Notes: generated by a model not told the origin, from the letters alone. Shown: positions 31,345 through 41,231, counted from the stretch's first letter. The stretch is DNA of 47,014 nucleotides from Agromyces binzhouensis (GCF_004135055.1 NZ_SDPL01000003.1:1-47014), one strand, 5' to 3'. Made by a program: numbers and translations.

Positions 31345-32832
31345 TCACCAGAGCCGAGACCGGATATGCGCCGCTAGGTCGCCAACGCGGGATAGCGCTG
31401 CACTCGCACGGTCGGGGTCGCCACCGAAAAGACCGTGAAGCAGTGGAGTCCATCCAGCGCCCTGCGCCTTGACCTCCTCCAACATGGCCACCTCGGGGGC
31501 AATGTCACTATTCCGGTGCCGCCACGTGTACCGGCCGTAACCACCGTGCGGTCCGTAATACTCGCCCTGGGCGCGAGCGTCCTCCGATATCGCGTCGAGA
31601 AGGATCTCGACACGATCGAAAGCATCGGCGAAGTCAGCATCGCTCGCGAAATGCTGGCGGTAGATCGGTGCCATGACGGTGAAGAGGTGATCCGAAATAG
31701 GGGTGTGCCTGCGCCCGCCACGGGTTGAAACCATGGACTCGATCTGCTCGGCTGTGAGCGAACCACCGTCATCCTCGACACAAAGGAGCGTGCCGAGGGC
31801 ACTCCACGTATCGATACCGATCACGCTCTGGCTCCCCGAGGTGAGAACGAACGGTATCTGCCTGGCGCTTGTCGTCGCGACCCGGACATCGGAAGTCGCC
31901 GCACGGAGCATCGAGTAGTTCTGCTTCGCCACGGACCCGACGGCAGCCACGAATGTCGCCACGAGAGCGGGATACTCATGGGCCGACCTGAAGACTTGCG
32001 TCCCAGCTGACTGTGTGGACTCCTGTCCGAGGACACGTAACGTCTGCGTGAACTCCTGCTCATGCGGCTGCGATCCATACATGGAGATCAGCTTCAATGG
32101 GATCAGCGCCGGAGCGAGGATGTCGTCATAGTCCCGAATTCGGCGGACCCACTCCCGGGCGAACTCCGCGTTCAGTTTGGTTCCCTCGGCGACCGTCAAG
32201 GGAAACCGTTCGCGGTCGCCGAGTGCCCGCTGGATCGGTTCCCGCAGATCGGACAGAAACTCGTCATAGTCCATGACCAGTGTCGGGTTCCTCATCAGTC
32301 CACGTACGTGCTCAACTATGTCGCTCTGCGCGCGACCAGCATCTGCTGCCGCCAGGGAGACAGACTCCGGTGGGATCCCGGGGGCCGTACCGATGGCACG
32401 CTGGATGGCGACGATCAGGCGGCTCATCTGGGCAGTCTTCTGCGGCCCGAATAGATCGGCACGATGGATCGAACGGCCGAGGGTGCGTCCCGCTCCAAGA
32501 TCGAACTCGGGAATCTCGCACTCGTCAAGGCGAGCCGTCATGAGCCACGCCGCTCCAGGAGGTCTCTGACGGTACTCCTCGGCGGCCAGCGTGAGCTCCT
32601 CAAACTGGTACGACTTCTCCCTTTTTGCGAGGTTAGACGAGAAGCAAGCTAGGAAGACGAAGGAGCCGCTGCGAATGGCGTTCCGAATCTCAGTCTGCCA
32701 ATCATCGCCCGGCCAAAGCTTGTCCTTATCACGCCAGACGATGAACTCAGCCGCCTCAAGCGCATCCTGCAACTCGTCGATCTGTTCGCTGTCCTCGGTG
32801 ATGTACGAGATGAATACGTGGTCCCCTGACAC
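31345..32832 (-). CDS. TIR-domain protein with long uncharacterised C-terminus
   Basis: This 495-residue protein has an N-terminal TIR domain (residues about 5-145): HVFISYITEDSEQIDELQDA, the loop WRDKDKLWPGDDW, FVFLACFSSNL, and the putative catalytic Glu in KSYQFEE (about residue 78), the position used by NAD-cleaving TIR enzymes. Residues 150-495 are helical and match no family I recognise; they may sense a signal. A GTG start is used, with only a weak ribosome site. Bacterial TIR proteins in such contexts act as NAD-depleting effectors or make ADP-ribose signals after phage infection. It is on the same strand as the CBASS pair upstream and the ClpC/KAP gene downstream. Confidence 0.85.
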   Translation of the reverse strand: MSGDHVFISYITEDSEQIDELQDALEAAEFIVWRDKDKLWPGDDWQTEIRNAIRSGSFVFLACFSSNLAKREKSYQFEELTLAAEEYRQRPPGAAWLMTARLDECEIPEFDLGAGRTLGRSIHRADLFGPQKTAQMSRLIVAIQRAIGTAPGIPPESVSLAAADAGRAQSDIVEHVRGLMRNPTLVMDYDEFLSDLREPIQRALGDRERFPLTVAEGTKLNAEFAREWVRRIRDYDDILAPALIPLKLISMYGSQPHEQEFTQTLRVLGQESTQSAGTQVFRSAHEYPALVATFVAAVGSVAKQNYSMLRAATSDVRVATTSARQIPFVLTSGSQSVIGIDTWSALGTLLCVEDDGGSLTAEQIESMVSTRGGRRHTPISDHLFTVMAPIYRQHFASDADFADAFDRVEILLDAISEDARAQGEYYGPHGGYGRYTWRHRNSDIAPEVAMLEEVKAQGAGWTPLLHGLFGGDPDRASAALSRVGDLAAHIRSRLW

Positions 32833-32879
32833 GACGCCTAACCTATCGCGTAGGCGGCCAAGGGGGTGGTGAAACGGAG

Positions 32880-33224
32880 TTAGAGTTCAGCGGTTCGCCC
32901 ATTGCGCGGCAAGCGCGACTCGCTGTGACTAGCCCAAGGCGCGCGTCTGACAATTGAGGGCGCCCTGCGTGCCGGAGCTTCGGTGCTGAACGAACTACGA
33001 CGTTCCCCTCTTTGCATTCGAGCGACCTTCTTCGGCGGCAGCATGCACGAAACGCGATCACCCTCAGCAGACAGGTGCAGGTACTCCTCAAGACGGAGCG
33101 CTGGATAGCCAGGGGCTTCGTGCGGGCCGAAGTAGTGGCAGAGATCCCACTGCTCCACCGCATCGATCATGACGAACGCCGTGTTGTAAGCCTCAAAGCT
33201 TGAAGCGAAGTAGCTCTTGGGTTC
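32880..33224 (-). pseudogene. Possible gene remnant between Cap15-like and TIR genes
   Basis: An open minus-strand frame from the stop at 33225-33227 begins with protein-like sequence (SYFASSFEAYNTAFVMIDAV, then EQWDLCHYFGPHEAPGYPAL) and loses that character after about 75 codons, becoming Arg/Ser-rich. The only ATG (33170) has no ribosome site. It may be the leftover of a gene lost from the 472-base gap, or a small unannotated gene. No family is recognised. Nothing else was seen in 32833-33304. Confidence 0.35.
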
Positions 33225-33304
33225 TCAGTTAGTCATGCTCTTAGAGTCTCGGCATGAGCGCACTCGCCATTAGGGAGCGAGGTCTTCACGTCATGCGCGA
33301 GCGA

Positions 33305-33931
33305 CTAACGTGCACCCTTCAAAGCCTCTCTAGCTTCCTCGAAGTCCTCAGCGATCTTCTTGGATCGCTTTGTCAGCTTCAGTTGGCCCTTCGAGTCTCG
33401 ATCCGTCCAGTAGCCGCCTTCCAGTCGCTTCACAGGAGAGCCGGTAACTGCCAGCACGGCTGACCCATGGTGGATTGGGCTGCGCCCTCGGATTTCCAGA
33501 CGCGGTTCGTTCGTGTAGACATAATGAAGAAGCCACGAACCGTCTTCCTTCACAACGCGCGCCAAAGAGGATTTTGACTTGGACTCGTTAGATATGAGTG
33601 TTACGGAGGCCGTCGAACTGGTCTGACGGATCACAAGATACACAGTCTTCGGTGCGGGCGACTTACCGGAGTTCGGGTCAATCCAGAATGATTCGAGGCG
33701 CGCTTGCCATGTTCCGCTGAGGTCTCGACTTACACCTGGGATTGCCTGCGCTACCTTCCACTTCCAGACCCACCGGTCCCATGTCAAGAGCAGGATCGTG
33801 CACGCGAGAACCGCGATCGAGAACAAGCTGAGCAGACTCGTATTGGGCGCGCCGGTAGTAACCCACGAACCTATTACAAACACCGCCGAGACGATGACGA
33901 CAATCGCACGGACGAGGATGCCGCTGATCAT
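33305..33931 (-). CDS. cap15: Cap15-like CBASS membrane effector (two TM helices plus beta-barrel)
   Basis: This 208-residue protein starts with two transmembrane helices (about residues 4-24, ILVRAIVVIVSAVFVIG, and 32-51, SLLSLFSIAVLACTILLL). A soluble beta-rich domain beginning LSGTWQARLES follows. This is the layout of Cap15, the CBASS effector whose beta-barrel binds a cyclic dinucleotide and whose oligomers disrupt the inner membrane to kill the infected cell. The ATG at 33931 overlaps the stop of the CD-NTase gene (ATGA), so effector and synthase are translationally coupled. Identification rests on topology, size, the GTW strand and the neighbour, not on alignment. Confidence 0.75.
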   Translation of the reverse strand: MISGILVRAIVVIVSAVFVIGSWVTTGAPNTSLLSLFSIAVLACTILLLTWDRWVWKWKVAQAIPGVSRDLSGTWQARLESFWIDPNSGKSPAPKTVYLVIRQTSSTASVTLISNESKSKSSLARVVKEDGSWLLHYVYTNEPRLEIRGRSPIHHGSAVLAVTGSPVKRLEGGYWTDRDSKGQLKLTKRSKKIAEDFEEAREALKGAR

Positions 33932-34818
33932 TCGAACCCCATGTAGTCCCAAGCGTCGCCTGCAAACTTGTGGACCTGAGCTCGAGTCCATTTCTGAGCG
34001 TGGTGAAACAGGTACTTTGCTCCGTTTGCCTCCAGCCAGCGATCCGAGTCCGGCTCAGCCCGCATGGTGTAGTTGTAGATGTCTGCGAGGCACCCCTGCA
34101 TCGTTGCTCGCCAAGTACTAAGCGAGAAGTACTCTTCCCGGCAGTTGTACACCAAGCATTCGAGTAGATAGGACGGGATCTCTTCAGTGAGTCCCTTCGA
34201 CACAAGCTCGTTCTCCAAGCGCTTCAAGATGCGAACAGTCTTCTTGTACAGGCCGTTCGTGCGCACGTTCTTGGCCTTGCCGAGTTCGAGCTGAAGCTTC
34301 GGGTAGTTCACGATGGACGTTCCGTCCTTCTTGAAAACCTTGGTCCCCTGGCGGTATGTGCCGTCGGAAAAGTAGAGCTTATAAGCGAAGGAGGGCACTA
34401 CGTCGGCGTTGACGCGTGCCGAGCTCGCATCAACTTCGAAAGCCGTCGACCCTGCGGTGACGGAACCAGGAAACTTCTTCTCGAGAGCAGCGGCGATCTC
34501 CTCCCTGAGCTTCTCGGGCGTCCACGGACCGGTGTAGGGAGTGCTTCCGGAAGGGCGTCCGCTCTTCGCGGGATCGTGTTCTTCCCAGTACAAGGCGTCC
34601 GAGCACTCGACGACGATGTCAACGTCGCTGTCCGACTTGACGTTCGTGTTATTGGCGTATGAACCCTTGGCGTAGATTGAGAAGTCGCTTCTGTAACCGT
34701 CGAATCCATCGTGCTCGTCTATGGCTTCGCGAATCATGCGCTCAGTGCGTTCCTGCTTTTCTTGCTCAGTTGCGCTTGAGGGCCCGGTCCACCCGGCCAA
34801 CTTCTCTTCAGTAACCAT
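33928..34818 (-). CDS. CD-NTase (CBASS cyclic-oligonucleotide synthase)
   Basis: This is a nucleotidyltransferase of about 296 residues of the cGAS/DncV-like type. The polymerase-beta core is clear: GS at 52-53 (KGSYANNTNVKSDSDVDIVV), the metal-binding Asp pair at 65 and 67, and a third Asp at about 139 (RVNADVVPS). The C-terminal helical part (KNVRTNGLYKKTVRILKRLE and LLECLVYNC) fits the family. On infection it would make a cyclic di- or trinucleotide that activates the overlapping Cap15-like gene. The ATG at 34818 has AAAGGAG four bases upstream and is preferred over the GTG at 34833. No Cap2/Cap3 or HORMA/TRIP13 genes are present, making this a minimal type I CBASS. The clade and product cannot be read directly. 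Confidence 0.87.
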   Translation of the reverse strand: MVTEEKLAGWTGPSSATEQEKQERTERMIREAIDEHDGFDGYRSDFSIYAKGSYANNTNVKSDSDVDIVVECSDALYWEEHDPAKSGRPSGSTPYTGPWTPEKLREEIAAALEKKFPGSVTAGSTAFEVDASSARVNADVVPSFAYKLYFSDGTYRQGTKVFKKDGTSIVNYPKLQLELGKAKNVRTNGLYKKTVRILKRLENELVSKGLTEEIPSYLLECLVYNCREEYFSLSTWRATMQGCLADIYNYTMRAEPDSDRWLEANGAKYLFHHAQKWTRAQVHKFAGDAWDYMGFE

Positions 34819-35054
34819 GCGACTCCTTTGCACTGATCATCCTCGTTCAGCACGAACGGACAGACAACCTCGCTGGCCGGATCCGGCGACGCGACATCCG
34901 GCCAAGATGGTGTCGGTTGATTCGGCTTATCCCAAGGAATCCGTGCCATCTAGGCCGTCTCCTAGCGACCAGGTGTGAATCCCAGTGTTCCCGTGGCCAA
35001 GCACCTCGATCTGGGTCAAGACACGGAATCGGGTCAACTTCGATGTGTCCGAGG

Positions 35055-35068
35055 GTCACTACCGTGAC
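35055..35068 (-). terminator. Short hairpin downstream of nrdF
   Basis: GTCAC-TACC-GTGAC lies 14 bases after the nrdF stop. The stem is only 5 bp and there is no T-tract, so this is a weak terminator candidate. A second GC-rich inverted repeat (GGCCGGA at 34875-34881 and TCCGGCC at 34897-34903) lies nearer the CBASS start. No clear promoter was identified in 34819-35081. Confidence 0.3.
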
Positions 35069-35081
35069 GTTTCCCGGGAGA

Positions 35082-36122
<1,041 letters not shown>

Positions 36123-36144
36123 TCATCCGTAATCTGAGCAATGC

Positions 36145-38250
36145 TCACAAAGTGCAGCTGACGCACATCTCCAGCTCTGTGCCCTCAAGGGCCTGCTGAC
36201 GCAGACGGATGTAGTAGATCGTCTTGATGCCCTTGCGCCAGGCGTAGATCTGGGCCTTGTTGATGTCGCGGGTCGTCGCGGTGTCCTTGAAGAACAGCGT
36301 GAGCGACAGGCCCTGGTCGACGTGCTGCGTCGCCGCGGCGTAGGTGTCGATGACCTTCTCGTAGCCGATCTCGTACGCGTCCTCGTAGTACTCGAGGTTG
36401 TCGTTCGTCATGAACGGCGCCGGGTAGTAGACGCGACCGAGCTTGCCTTCCTTGCGGATCTCGATCTTCGACGCGATCGGGTGGATCGACGACGTCGAGT
36501 TGTTGATGTACGAGATCGAGCCGGTCGGCGGCACCGCCTGCAGGTTCTGGTTGTAGATGCCGTGCTCCTGGATGGAGGCCTTCAGCTCCTGCCAGTCGTG
36601 CTGCGTCGGGATGTGCACGCCGGCGTCGGCGAACAGCTCGATGACCCGAGCGGTCTGCGGCACCCACGCGGCATCCGTGTACTTGTCGAAGAACTCACCC
36701 GACGCGTACTTCGAGTCGGCGAACCCGTCGAAGGCCTCGCCGCGCTCGATCGCAATCTGGTTCGACGCGCGCAGCGCGTGGAACAGCACCGTGTAGAAGT
36801 AGATGTTCGTGAAGTCGATGCCCTCCTCGCTGCCGTAGTGGATGTGCTCGCGGGCGAGGTAGCCGTGCAGGTTCATCTGGCCGAGGCCGATGGCGTGCGA
36901 CTTGTCATTGCCGTCTTCGACGGAGCGCACCGACGAGATGTGCGACATGTTCGAGACGGCGGTGAGGCCGCGGATGGCGGTCTCCACCGTCTTGCCGAGG
37001 TCGGGCGAGTCCATCGCGAGCGCGATGTTCAGCGACCCGAGGTTGCACGAGATGTCCTTGCCGATCTGGTTGTACGACAGGTCTTCGTTGTAGGTCGTCG
37101 GAGTGTTGACCTGCAGGATCTCGGAGCACAGGTTCGACATGTTGATCCGGCCCTTGATCGGGTTGGCCTTGTTCACCGTGTCCTCGAACACGATGTAGGG
37201 GTAGCCCGATTCGAACTGGATCTCGGCGATCGTCTGGAAGAACTCGCGCGCGTTGATCTTCGTCTTCTTGATGCGCGGGTCGTCGACCATGGCGCGGTAG
37301 TTCTCGGTGATCGGCACGTCGCCGAACGGCTTGCCGTAGACGCGCTCGACGTCGTACGGCGAGAAGAGGTACATGTCCTCGTTGTTCTTCGCGAGCTCGA
37401 ACGTGATGTCGGGCACGACGACGCCGAGGGAGAGCGTCTTGATGCGGATCTTCTCGTCGGCGTTCTCGCGCTTGGTGTCGAGGAACCGCATGATGTCGGG
37501 GTGGTGCGCCGACAGGTACACCGCACCGGCGCCCTGGCGTGCGCCGAGCTGGTTGGCGTAGCTGAACGAGTCCTCGAGCAGCTTCATCACGGGGATGATG
37601 CCCGACGACTGGTTCTCGATCTGCTTGATCGGCGCACCCGCCTCGCGGATGTTGGAGAGCAGGAGCGCCACGCCGCCGCCGCGCTTCGACAGCTGCAGCG
37701 ACGAGTTGATGCCGCGGGAGATCGACTCCATGTTGTCTTCGATGCGGAGCAGGAAGCACGAGACGAGCTCGCCGCGCTGCGCCTTGCCCGTGTTGAGGAA
37801 GGTCGGGGTCGCGGGCTGGAAGCGGCCGGCGATGATCTCTTCCACGAGGTCGGTCGCGAGCTGCTCGTCGCCCTGGGCGAGGCCGAGCGCGGTCATGACG
37901 ACCCGGTCTTCGAAGCGCTCGAGGTACCGCTTGCCGTCGAAGGTCTTCAGCGTGTAGCTCGTGTAGTACTTGAACGCGCCGAGGAAGGTCTCGAAGCGGA
38001 ACTTCTTCGAGTACGCCAGGTCGTTGAGCTTCTGGATGAACTCGAACGAGTACATACCGAGCGTCTCGGGCTCGTAGTACTCCTTCTCGACGAGGTAGTC
38101 GAGCCGCTCCTTCAGCGAGTGGAAGAAGACCGTGTTCTGGTTGACGTGCTGCAGGAAGTACTCCCGCGCCGCCTCCCGGTCCTTCTCGAACTGGATCTTC
38201 CCGTCGGCGCTGTAGAGGTTCAGCATCGCGTTCAGGGCGTGGTAGTCCAT
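36145..38250 (-). CDS. nrdE: Class Ib ribonucleotide reductase alpha subunit
   Basis: This catalytic R1 subunit has about 701 residues and reduces ribonucleoside diphosphates. Visible are the active-site Cys in [18 protein letters not shown], the radical Cys in [13 protein letters not shown], the NLCSEILQV segment, the [18 protein letters not shown] loop, and the C-terminal redox pair CVSC in CVSCTL that exchanges with NrdH. The ATG at 38250 ([13 protein letters not shown]) matches the usual start. The longer frame overlaps nrdI and is discounted, though a TTG upstream within nrdI is possible. The start lies 35 bases after nrdI. Confidence 0.97.
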   Translation of the reverse strand: MDYHALNAMLNLYSADGKIQFEKDREAAREYFLQHVNQNTVFFHSLKERLDYLVEKEYYEPETLGMYSFEFIQKLNDLAYSKKFRFETFLGAFKYYTSYTLKTFDGKRYLERFEDRVVMTALGLAQGDEQLATDLVEEIIAGRFQPATPTFLNTGKAQRGELVSCFLLRIEDNMESISRGINSSLQLSKRGGGVALLLSNIREAGAPIKQIENQSSGIIPVMKLLEDSFSYANQLGARQGAGAVYLSAHHPDIMRFLDTKRENADEKIRIKTLSLGVVVPDITFELAKNNEDMYLFSPYDVERVYGKPFGDVPITENYRAMVDDPRIKKTKINAREFFQTIAEIQFESGYPYIVFEDTVNKANPIKGRINMSNLCSEILQVNTPTTYNEDLSYNQIGKDISCNLGSLNIALAMDSPDLGKTVETAIRGLTAVSNMSHISSVRSVEDGNDKSHAIGLGQMNLHGYLAREHIHYGSEEGIDFTNIYFYTVLFHALRASNQIAIERGEAFDGFADSKYASGEFFDKYTDAAWVPQTARVIELFADAGVHIPTQHDWQELKASIQEHGIYNQNLQAVPPTGSISYINNSTSSIHPIASKIEIRKEGKLGRVYYPAPFMTNDNLEYYEDAYEIGYEKVIDTYAAATQHVDQGLSLTLFFKDTATTRDINKAQIYAWRKGIKTIYYIRLRQQALEGTELEMCVSCTL

Positions 38251-38285
38251 CCCCGAGTTGCCCGAGCGCGGTGCGTCGATGACCG

Positions 38286-38714
38286 CTACGCCACTGTCGC
38301 CTGCGGCGCCTGCTGCTGCGTTGACCAAAATGCGTCCAATCCCTCGTCGACGGCGCGAACGTCGTCTGGTGTTCCGAATACTTCGAAGCGGTAGAGGTGC
38401 GGCACATGGCACTTGGCGGCGACGATGTCGCCGGCGAGGCCGTAGGCCGCACCGAAGTTGGTGTTTCCGGCAGCGATAACGCCGCGGATGAGTGCGCGGT
38501 TGTGCGGGTCGTTCAGGAACCTGATGACCTGCTTGGGCACGGCGCCCTTGCCGTCCCCACCCCCGTAGGTCGGAACCACGAGGACGTATGGCTCGTCGGC
38601 GACGACCGCGGCATCCTTCGCATGGAGCGGGATGCGCGTCGCCGGCCGTCCGAGCTTCTCGACGAAGCGTGCGGTGTTGCCCGACACGCTCGAGAAGTAG
38701 ATGAGGTTCGTCAT
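38286..38714 (-). CDS. nrdI: Flavodoxin-like NrdI
   Basis: This 142-residue flavodoxin-like FMN protein helps assemble the manganese-tyrosyl radical in NrdF. The FMN phosphate loop [15 protein letters not shown] is at the N-terminus, [18 protein letters not shown] and [15 protein letters not shown] follow, and the length is usual. It lies between nrdH and nrdE on the same strand. Confidence 0.96.
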   Translation of the reverse strand: MTNLIYFSSVSGNTARFVEKLGRPATRIPLHAKDAAVVADEPYVLVVPTYGGGDGKGAVPKQVIRFLNDPHNRALIRGVIAAGNTNFGAAYGLAGDIVAAKCHVPHLYRFEVFGTPDDVRAVDEGLDAFWSTQQQAPQATVA

Positions 38715-38766
38715 GACTGCTCCAGGTCGTGCATCTCGACCCCCCGGTCGATGCGCCCGGGAGCCG

Positions 38767-39000
38767 TTACGCGAGCCGAGAGGCCAGCTCGTCGATCTTG
38801 TCGGGGCGGAAGCCCGACCAGTGACCTTCGTCGGTGATGACGACCGGGGCCTGCAGGTAGCCGAGCTCCTTGACCGCGGCGAGGGCGGACTCGTCCTGCG
38901 ACAGGTCGAGCACCTCGTACTCGATGCCCTTGCTGTCGAGGGCGCGGTACGTGGCGTTGCACTGGACGCAGGAAGGCTTGGTGTAGACCGTGACCGTCAT
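38767..39000 (-). CDS. nrdH: Glutaredoxin-like NrdH redoxin
   Basis: This is a 77-residue electron donor for the class Ib reductase. The redox motif CVQC is at residues 11-14 after TVYTKPS. The NrdH-specific [13 protein letters not shown] end is present. It is the first gene of the operon, preceded by GAGGGG and by two NrdR-like boxes. Confidence 0.97.
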   Translation of the reverse strand: MTVTVYTKPSCVQCNATYRALDSKGIEYEVLDLSQDESALAAVKELGYLQAPVVITDEGHWSGFRPDKIDELASRLA

Positions 39001-39065
39001 CTCTGTGACCCCTCTTTCTCAGGCTCCTGGAGGAGCCGTTCCCCCGGTGTTGCTTCGACTCATCG

Positions 39066-39081
39066 ATACTACATCTTGTGT
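39066..39081 (-). promoter_or_regulatory. NrdR-like box 1
   Basis: ATACTACATCTTGTGT matches 13 of 16 positions of the NrdR consensus (acaCwAtATaTwGtgt) and lies 66 bases upstream of nrdH. NrdR represses reductase operons when dATP is high. Confidence 0.75.
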
Positions 39082-39097
39082 CTGGGCAATTGCACGA

Positions 39098-39113
39098 CCA
39101 CAAGATGATGTAG
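39098..39113 (-). promoter_or_regulatory. NrdR-like box 2
   Basis: CCACAAGATGATGTAG is a weaker match (10 of 16). Its centre lies 32 bases from box 1, about three helical turns, as usual for paired NrdR boxes. Confidence 0.6.
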
Positions 39114-39120
39114 TTACATC

Positions 39121-39684
39121 CGTGTAGTTTTCCACCGCGTTCTCCACCGTTCATCAACAGGTCGATGCCGGTCTGATCGGCGGATTCTCGCGGTTCGCGA
39201 TCGGGTTCTCCACAGGCCTGCTCATCTGTGCATGATCGGCCTGTGAGTGGATGCCGGGCGTGTCGTCGGCGTGTCGCGCACGCACCACGCCGGCACGAGG
39301 CATCCGCACCGCCCTGGCGACGACGCGACGACCACCGCTGGCGACGGCTTCACGCGACATACCGGCTCCCCCGACCCGACATCTGGCCCTCATCGGCCCG
39401 CCGACCACAACATCTGGTGGCGTCCGCTGGTAATGCTGCCACCACCCACCGACATTCCCGCGACGGAAGCCACGGCGCGTCGCGGCATCCGTCGCCCCCA
39501 CTTCGCGGGGAGGCCCTCGCCCGCACGGCGGGGCCCTACCGGCATGCGGCCACGCGGGTTAGCCTGACGACGGACTCGACCGACGCACCGGCGGTGCCAC
39601 GCGCCGATGCACGACAGACCGACGGCAGACCAGACCGACGCAGCCCACCACCGACGCAGGGCCGGCCCTGCGAGGGAGGACCGC
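39121..39684. other. Non-coding region between nrdH and the hydrolase gene
   Basis: About 560 bases hold no convincing gene. Several frames are open but read as arginine/proline-rich nonsense. A TAGCCT hexamer near 39560 could be the -10 of the hydrolase promoter. Three related YTCTCCAC/TTTTCCAC words occur at 39125-39215 but do not make a convincing DnaA-box cluster. Confidence 0.5.
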
Positions 39685-40503
39685 ATGTCCCACACCGTGA
39701 TCTCGCACGACGGCGCCTCGATCGCCTACGACCGCGAGGGCGAGGGCCCGCCCGTCGTCCTGGTCGGCGGCGCGTTCCAGTTCCGCGCGTTCGACCCGGC
39801 CACGAAGCAGCTCGCGACCCTCCTCGCCAAGCGCGGCTACACGGTCGTGAACTACGACCGGCGCGGGCGTGGCGAGAGCGCGCACGACGTGCCGATGGGC
39901 CTCCACGAGACCCTCGCCGACCTCCGCGCGATCGTCGCCGAGCTGCAGCGCATCCACGAACTCGGCGAGGGCGTCGCCCTCTTCGGCAACTCCTCCGGCG
40001 GGGCCATCGCGCTCGCGGCCGCGGCGCACGGGCTGCCCGTCACGGCGATCGTCGCGTTCGAGGTGCCGATCGGTGCCGAGCAGGGGCCCGAGGGCGCGGA
40101 GTTCCTCGCCGGCATCCGCGAGCGCGTCGCGGGCGACGACCCCGACGCGGTCGTCGAGTACTTCATGAAGGACATGCCGCCCGAGTGGCTCGAGCAGGCC
40201 AAGAGCACCCCGGCCTGGCCCCTGATGGTGCGCATCGGCCCGAGCCTCGAAGCGGATGCCGAGTCCCTCGCCTGGGCGCAGTCCGCGCCGCACGCCGAGC
40301 TGCTCGGGCCGATCCAGGCGCCCACGCTCGTGCTCGTCGGCGAGGAGGAGGCGCCGAACGGGATGGCGCCGGCCGCCGACGCGATCGTCGGGGCGATGCG
40401 GCACGCCGAGCGCGGCACCGTGCCCGCCGTGCAGCACTCGTGGCAGCCCGAGAGCATGGCCGGCGCGATCGCCGACTTCCTCGACGCGCACGTGGAGCGC
40501 TGA
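39685..40503 (+). CDS. Alpha/beta hydrolase
   Basis: This is a 272-residue cytoplasmic serine hydrolase. It shows SHTVISHDGASIAYDREGEG, VVNYDRRGRGESAH, a nucleophile elbow GNSSGG (instead of GxSxG with His), and an acid region LVLVGEEEAPNG. The C-terminal His would be the one in PAVQHSWQPESM. The acid position carries Glu-rich sequence rather than a plain Asp. The ATG at 39685 has GGGAGGA upstream. It is convergent with the FMN reductase gene. Its substrate cannot be told. Confidence 0.9.
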   Translation: MSHTVISHDGASIAYDREGEGPPVVLVGGAFQFRAFDPATKQLATLLAKRGYTVVNYDRRGRGESAHDVPMGLHETLADLRAIVAELQRIHELGEGVALFGNSSGGAIALAAAAHGLPVTAIVAFEVPIGAEQGPEGAEFLAGIRERVAGDDPDAVVEYFMKDMPPEWLEQAKSTPAWPLMVRIGPSLEADAESLAWAQSAPHAELLGPIQAPTLVLVGEEEAPNGMAPAADAIVGAMRHAERGTVPAVQHSWQPESMAGAIADFLDAHVER

Positions 40504-40555
40504 CGCGCGGAGCGGCGCCGGGAGCCGGCACCGTCCGCCGTCGTCTGGCGCCGGG

Positions 40556-41143
40556 CTACGCCGCCTGCGCGAGCTCTCCCGCCTCGCGCACCGAGCGAAG
40601 GGCGAGCGCCCACGGTACGACCTGGTCGAGCTGCGTCGCGAGCATGCCGGCGTGGTACTCGGCCGGCGTGAAGGTCGTGTAGTTCTCGAAGTCGGTCATG
40701 AGCGAGAACGACACCTGCTGGCGCACGTCGGCGACCTGCAGCTCGCCGAGGATGAGGCGGAGGTGCTCGGCCGCTCGCGTGCCGCCCGCCGAGCCGTAGC
40801 TCACGAGCCCGGCCGCCTTGTTGTTCCACTCCGCGTAGACGAAGTCGATCGCGTTCTTCAGGGCGCCGGAGGTCGAGTGGTTGTACTCGGGGGTGACGAA
40901 GATGTAGCCGTCGAACGAGTCGACCTTCTCGGCCCACGCCTTCGTGTGCGGGTGGGCGTACTGGCCCATCGCCGCGGGCATCGCCTCGTCGAGGTGGGGC
41001 AGGGCGAAGTCGGCGAGGTCGACGAGCTCGAACTCGGCGTCGGTGCGCGAGCGGGCCTGCTCGAGCACCCAACGGGCGACCTGCTCGCCGACGCGACCCG
41101 GTCGGGTGCTGCCGATGATGATGCCGATCCTGACTGCGGACAT
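40556..41143 (-). CDS. NADPH-dependent FMN reductase / quinone reductase-like flavoprotein
   Basis: This 195-residue flavodoxin-fold reductase has an FMN phosphate loop GSTRPGRVGEQVARW, the SsuE/chromate-reductase-like motif PEYNHSTSGALKNAIDFVY, and SYGSAGGTRAAEHLR. It reduces FMN, quinones or azo/nitro compounds using NAD(P)H. It is divergent from a MarR gene across an 88-base region with two related palindromic sites, so it is probably induced by the compound sensed by that MarR protein, perhaps a quinone or phenolic stress (inference). Confidence 0.92.
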   Translation of the reverse strand: MSAVRIGIIIGSTRPGRVGEQVARWVLEQARSRTDAEFELVDLADFALPHLDEAMPAAMGQYAHPHTKAWAEKVDSFDGYIFVTPEYNHSTSGALKNAIDFVYAEWNNKAAGLVSYGSAGGTRAAEHLRLILGELQVADVRQQVSFSLMTDFENYTTFTPAEYHAGMLATQLDQVVPWALALRSVREAGELAQAA

Positions 41144-41170
41144 GTGCGTCGTCCTCTCGTGGGGAAGTAG

Positions 41171-41208
41171 TTGACACGTCATCATAACCGAATTAGATGA
41201 CACGTCAA
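41171..41208. promoter_or_regulatory. Paired MarR-type operators
   Basis: TTGACACGTCAT (41171-41182) and ATGACACGTCAA (41197-41208) are two near-identical TGAC-AC-GTCA palindromes with centres 26 bases apart. They lie in the divergent region between the FMN reductase and MarR genes and probably bind the MarR protein to repress both. Confidence 0.8.
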
Positions 41209-41231
41209 CCAAAACCCGGTAGGATGGCGGC

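Noticed and set aside
31011-31377. Small plus-strand frames between the TIR and ClpC/KAP genes
   Set aside because: Several overlapping Arg/Ser/Ala-rich frames with no ribosome site or motif; most likely chance openings.
27544-35081. Prophage or integrative element carrying the defence genes
   Set aside because: No integrase, recombinase, tRNA, phage structural gene or flanking direct repeat was seen.
39121-39240. Possible DnaA-box cluster or small origin (repeated TTTTCCAC/TTCTCCAC words)
   Set aside because: Only three loose matches to a DnaA box, no AT-rich unwinding region and no dnaA/dnaN neighbours.
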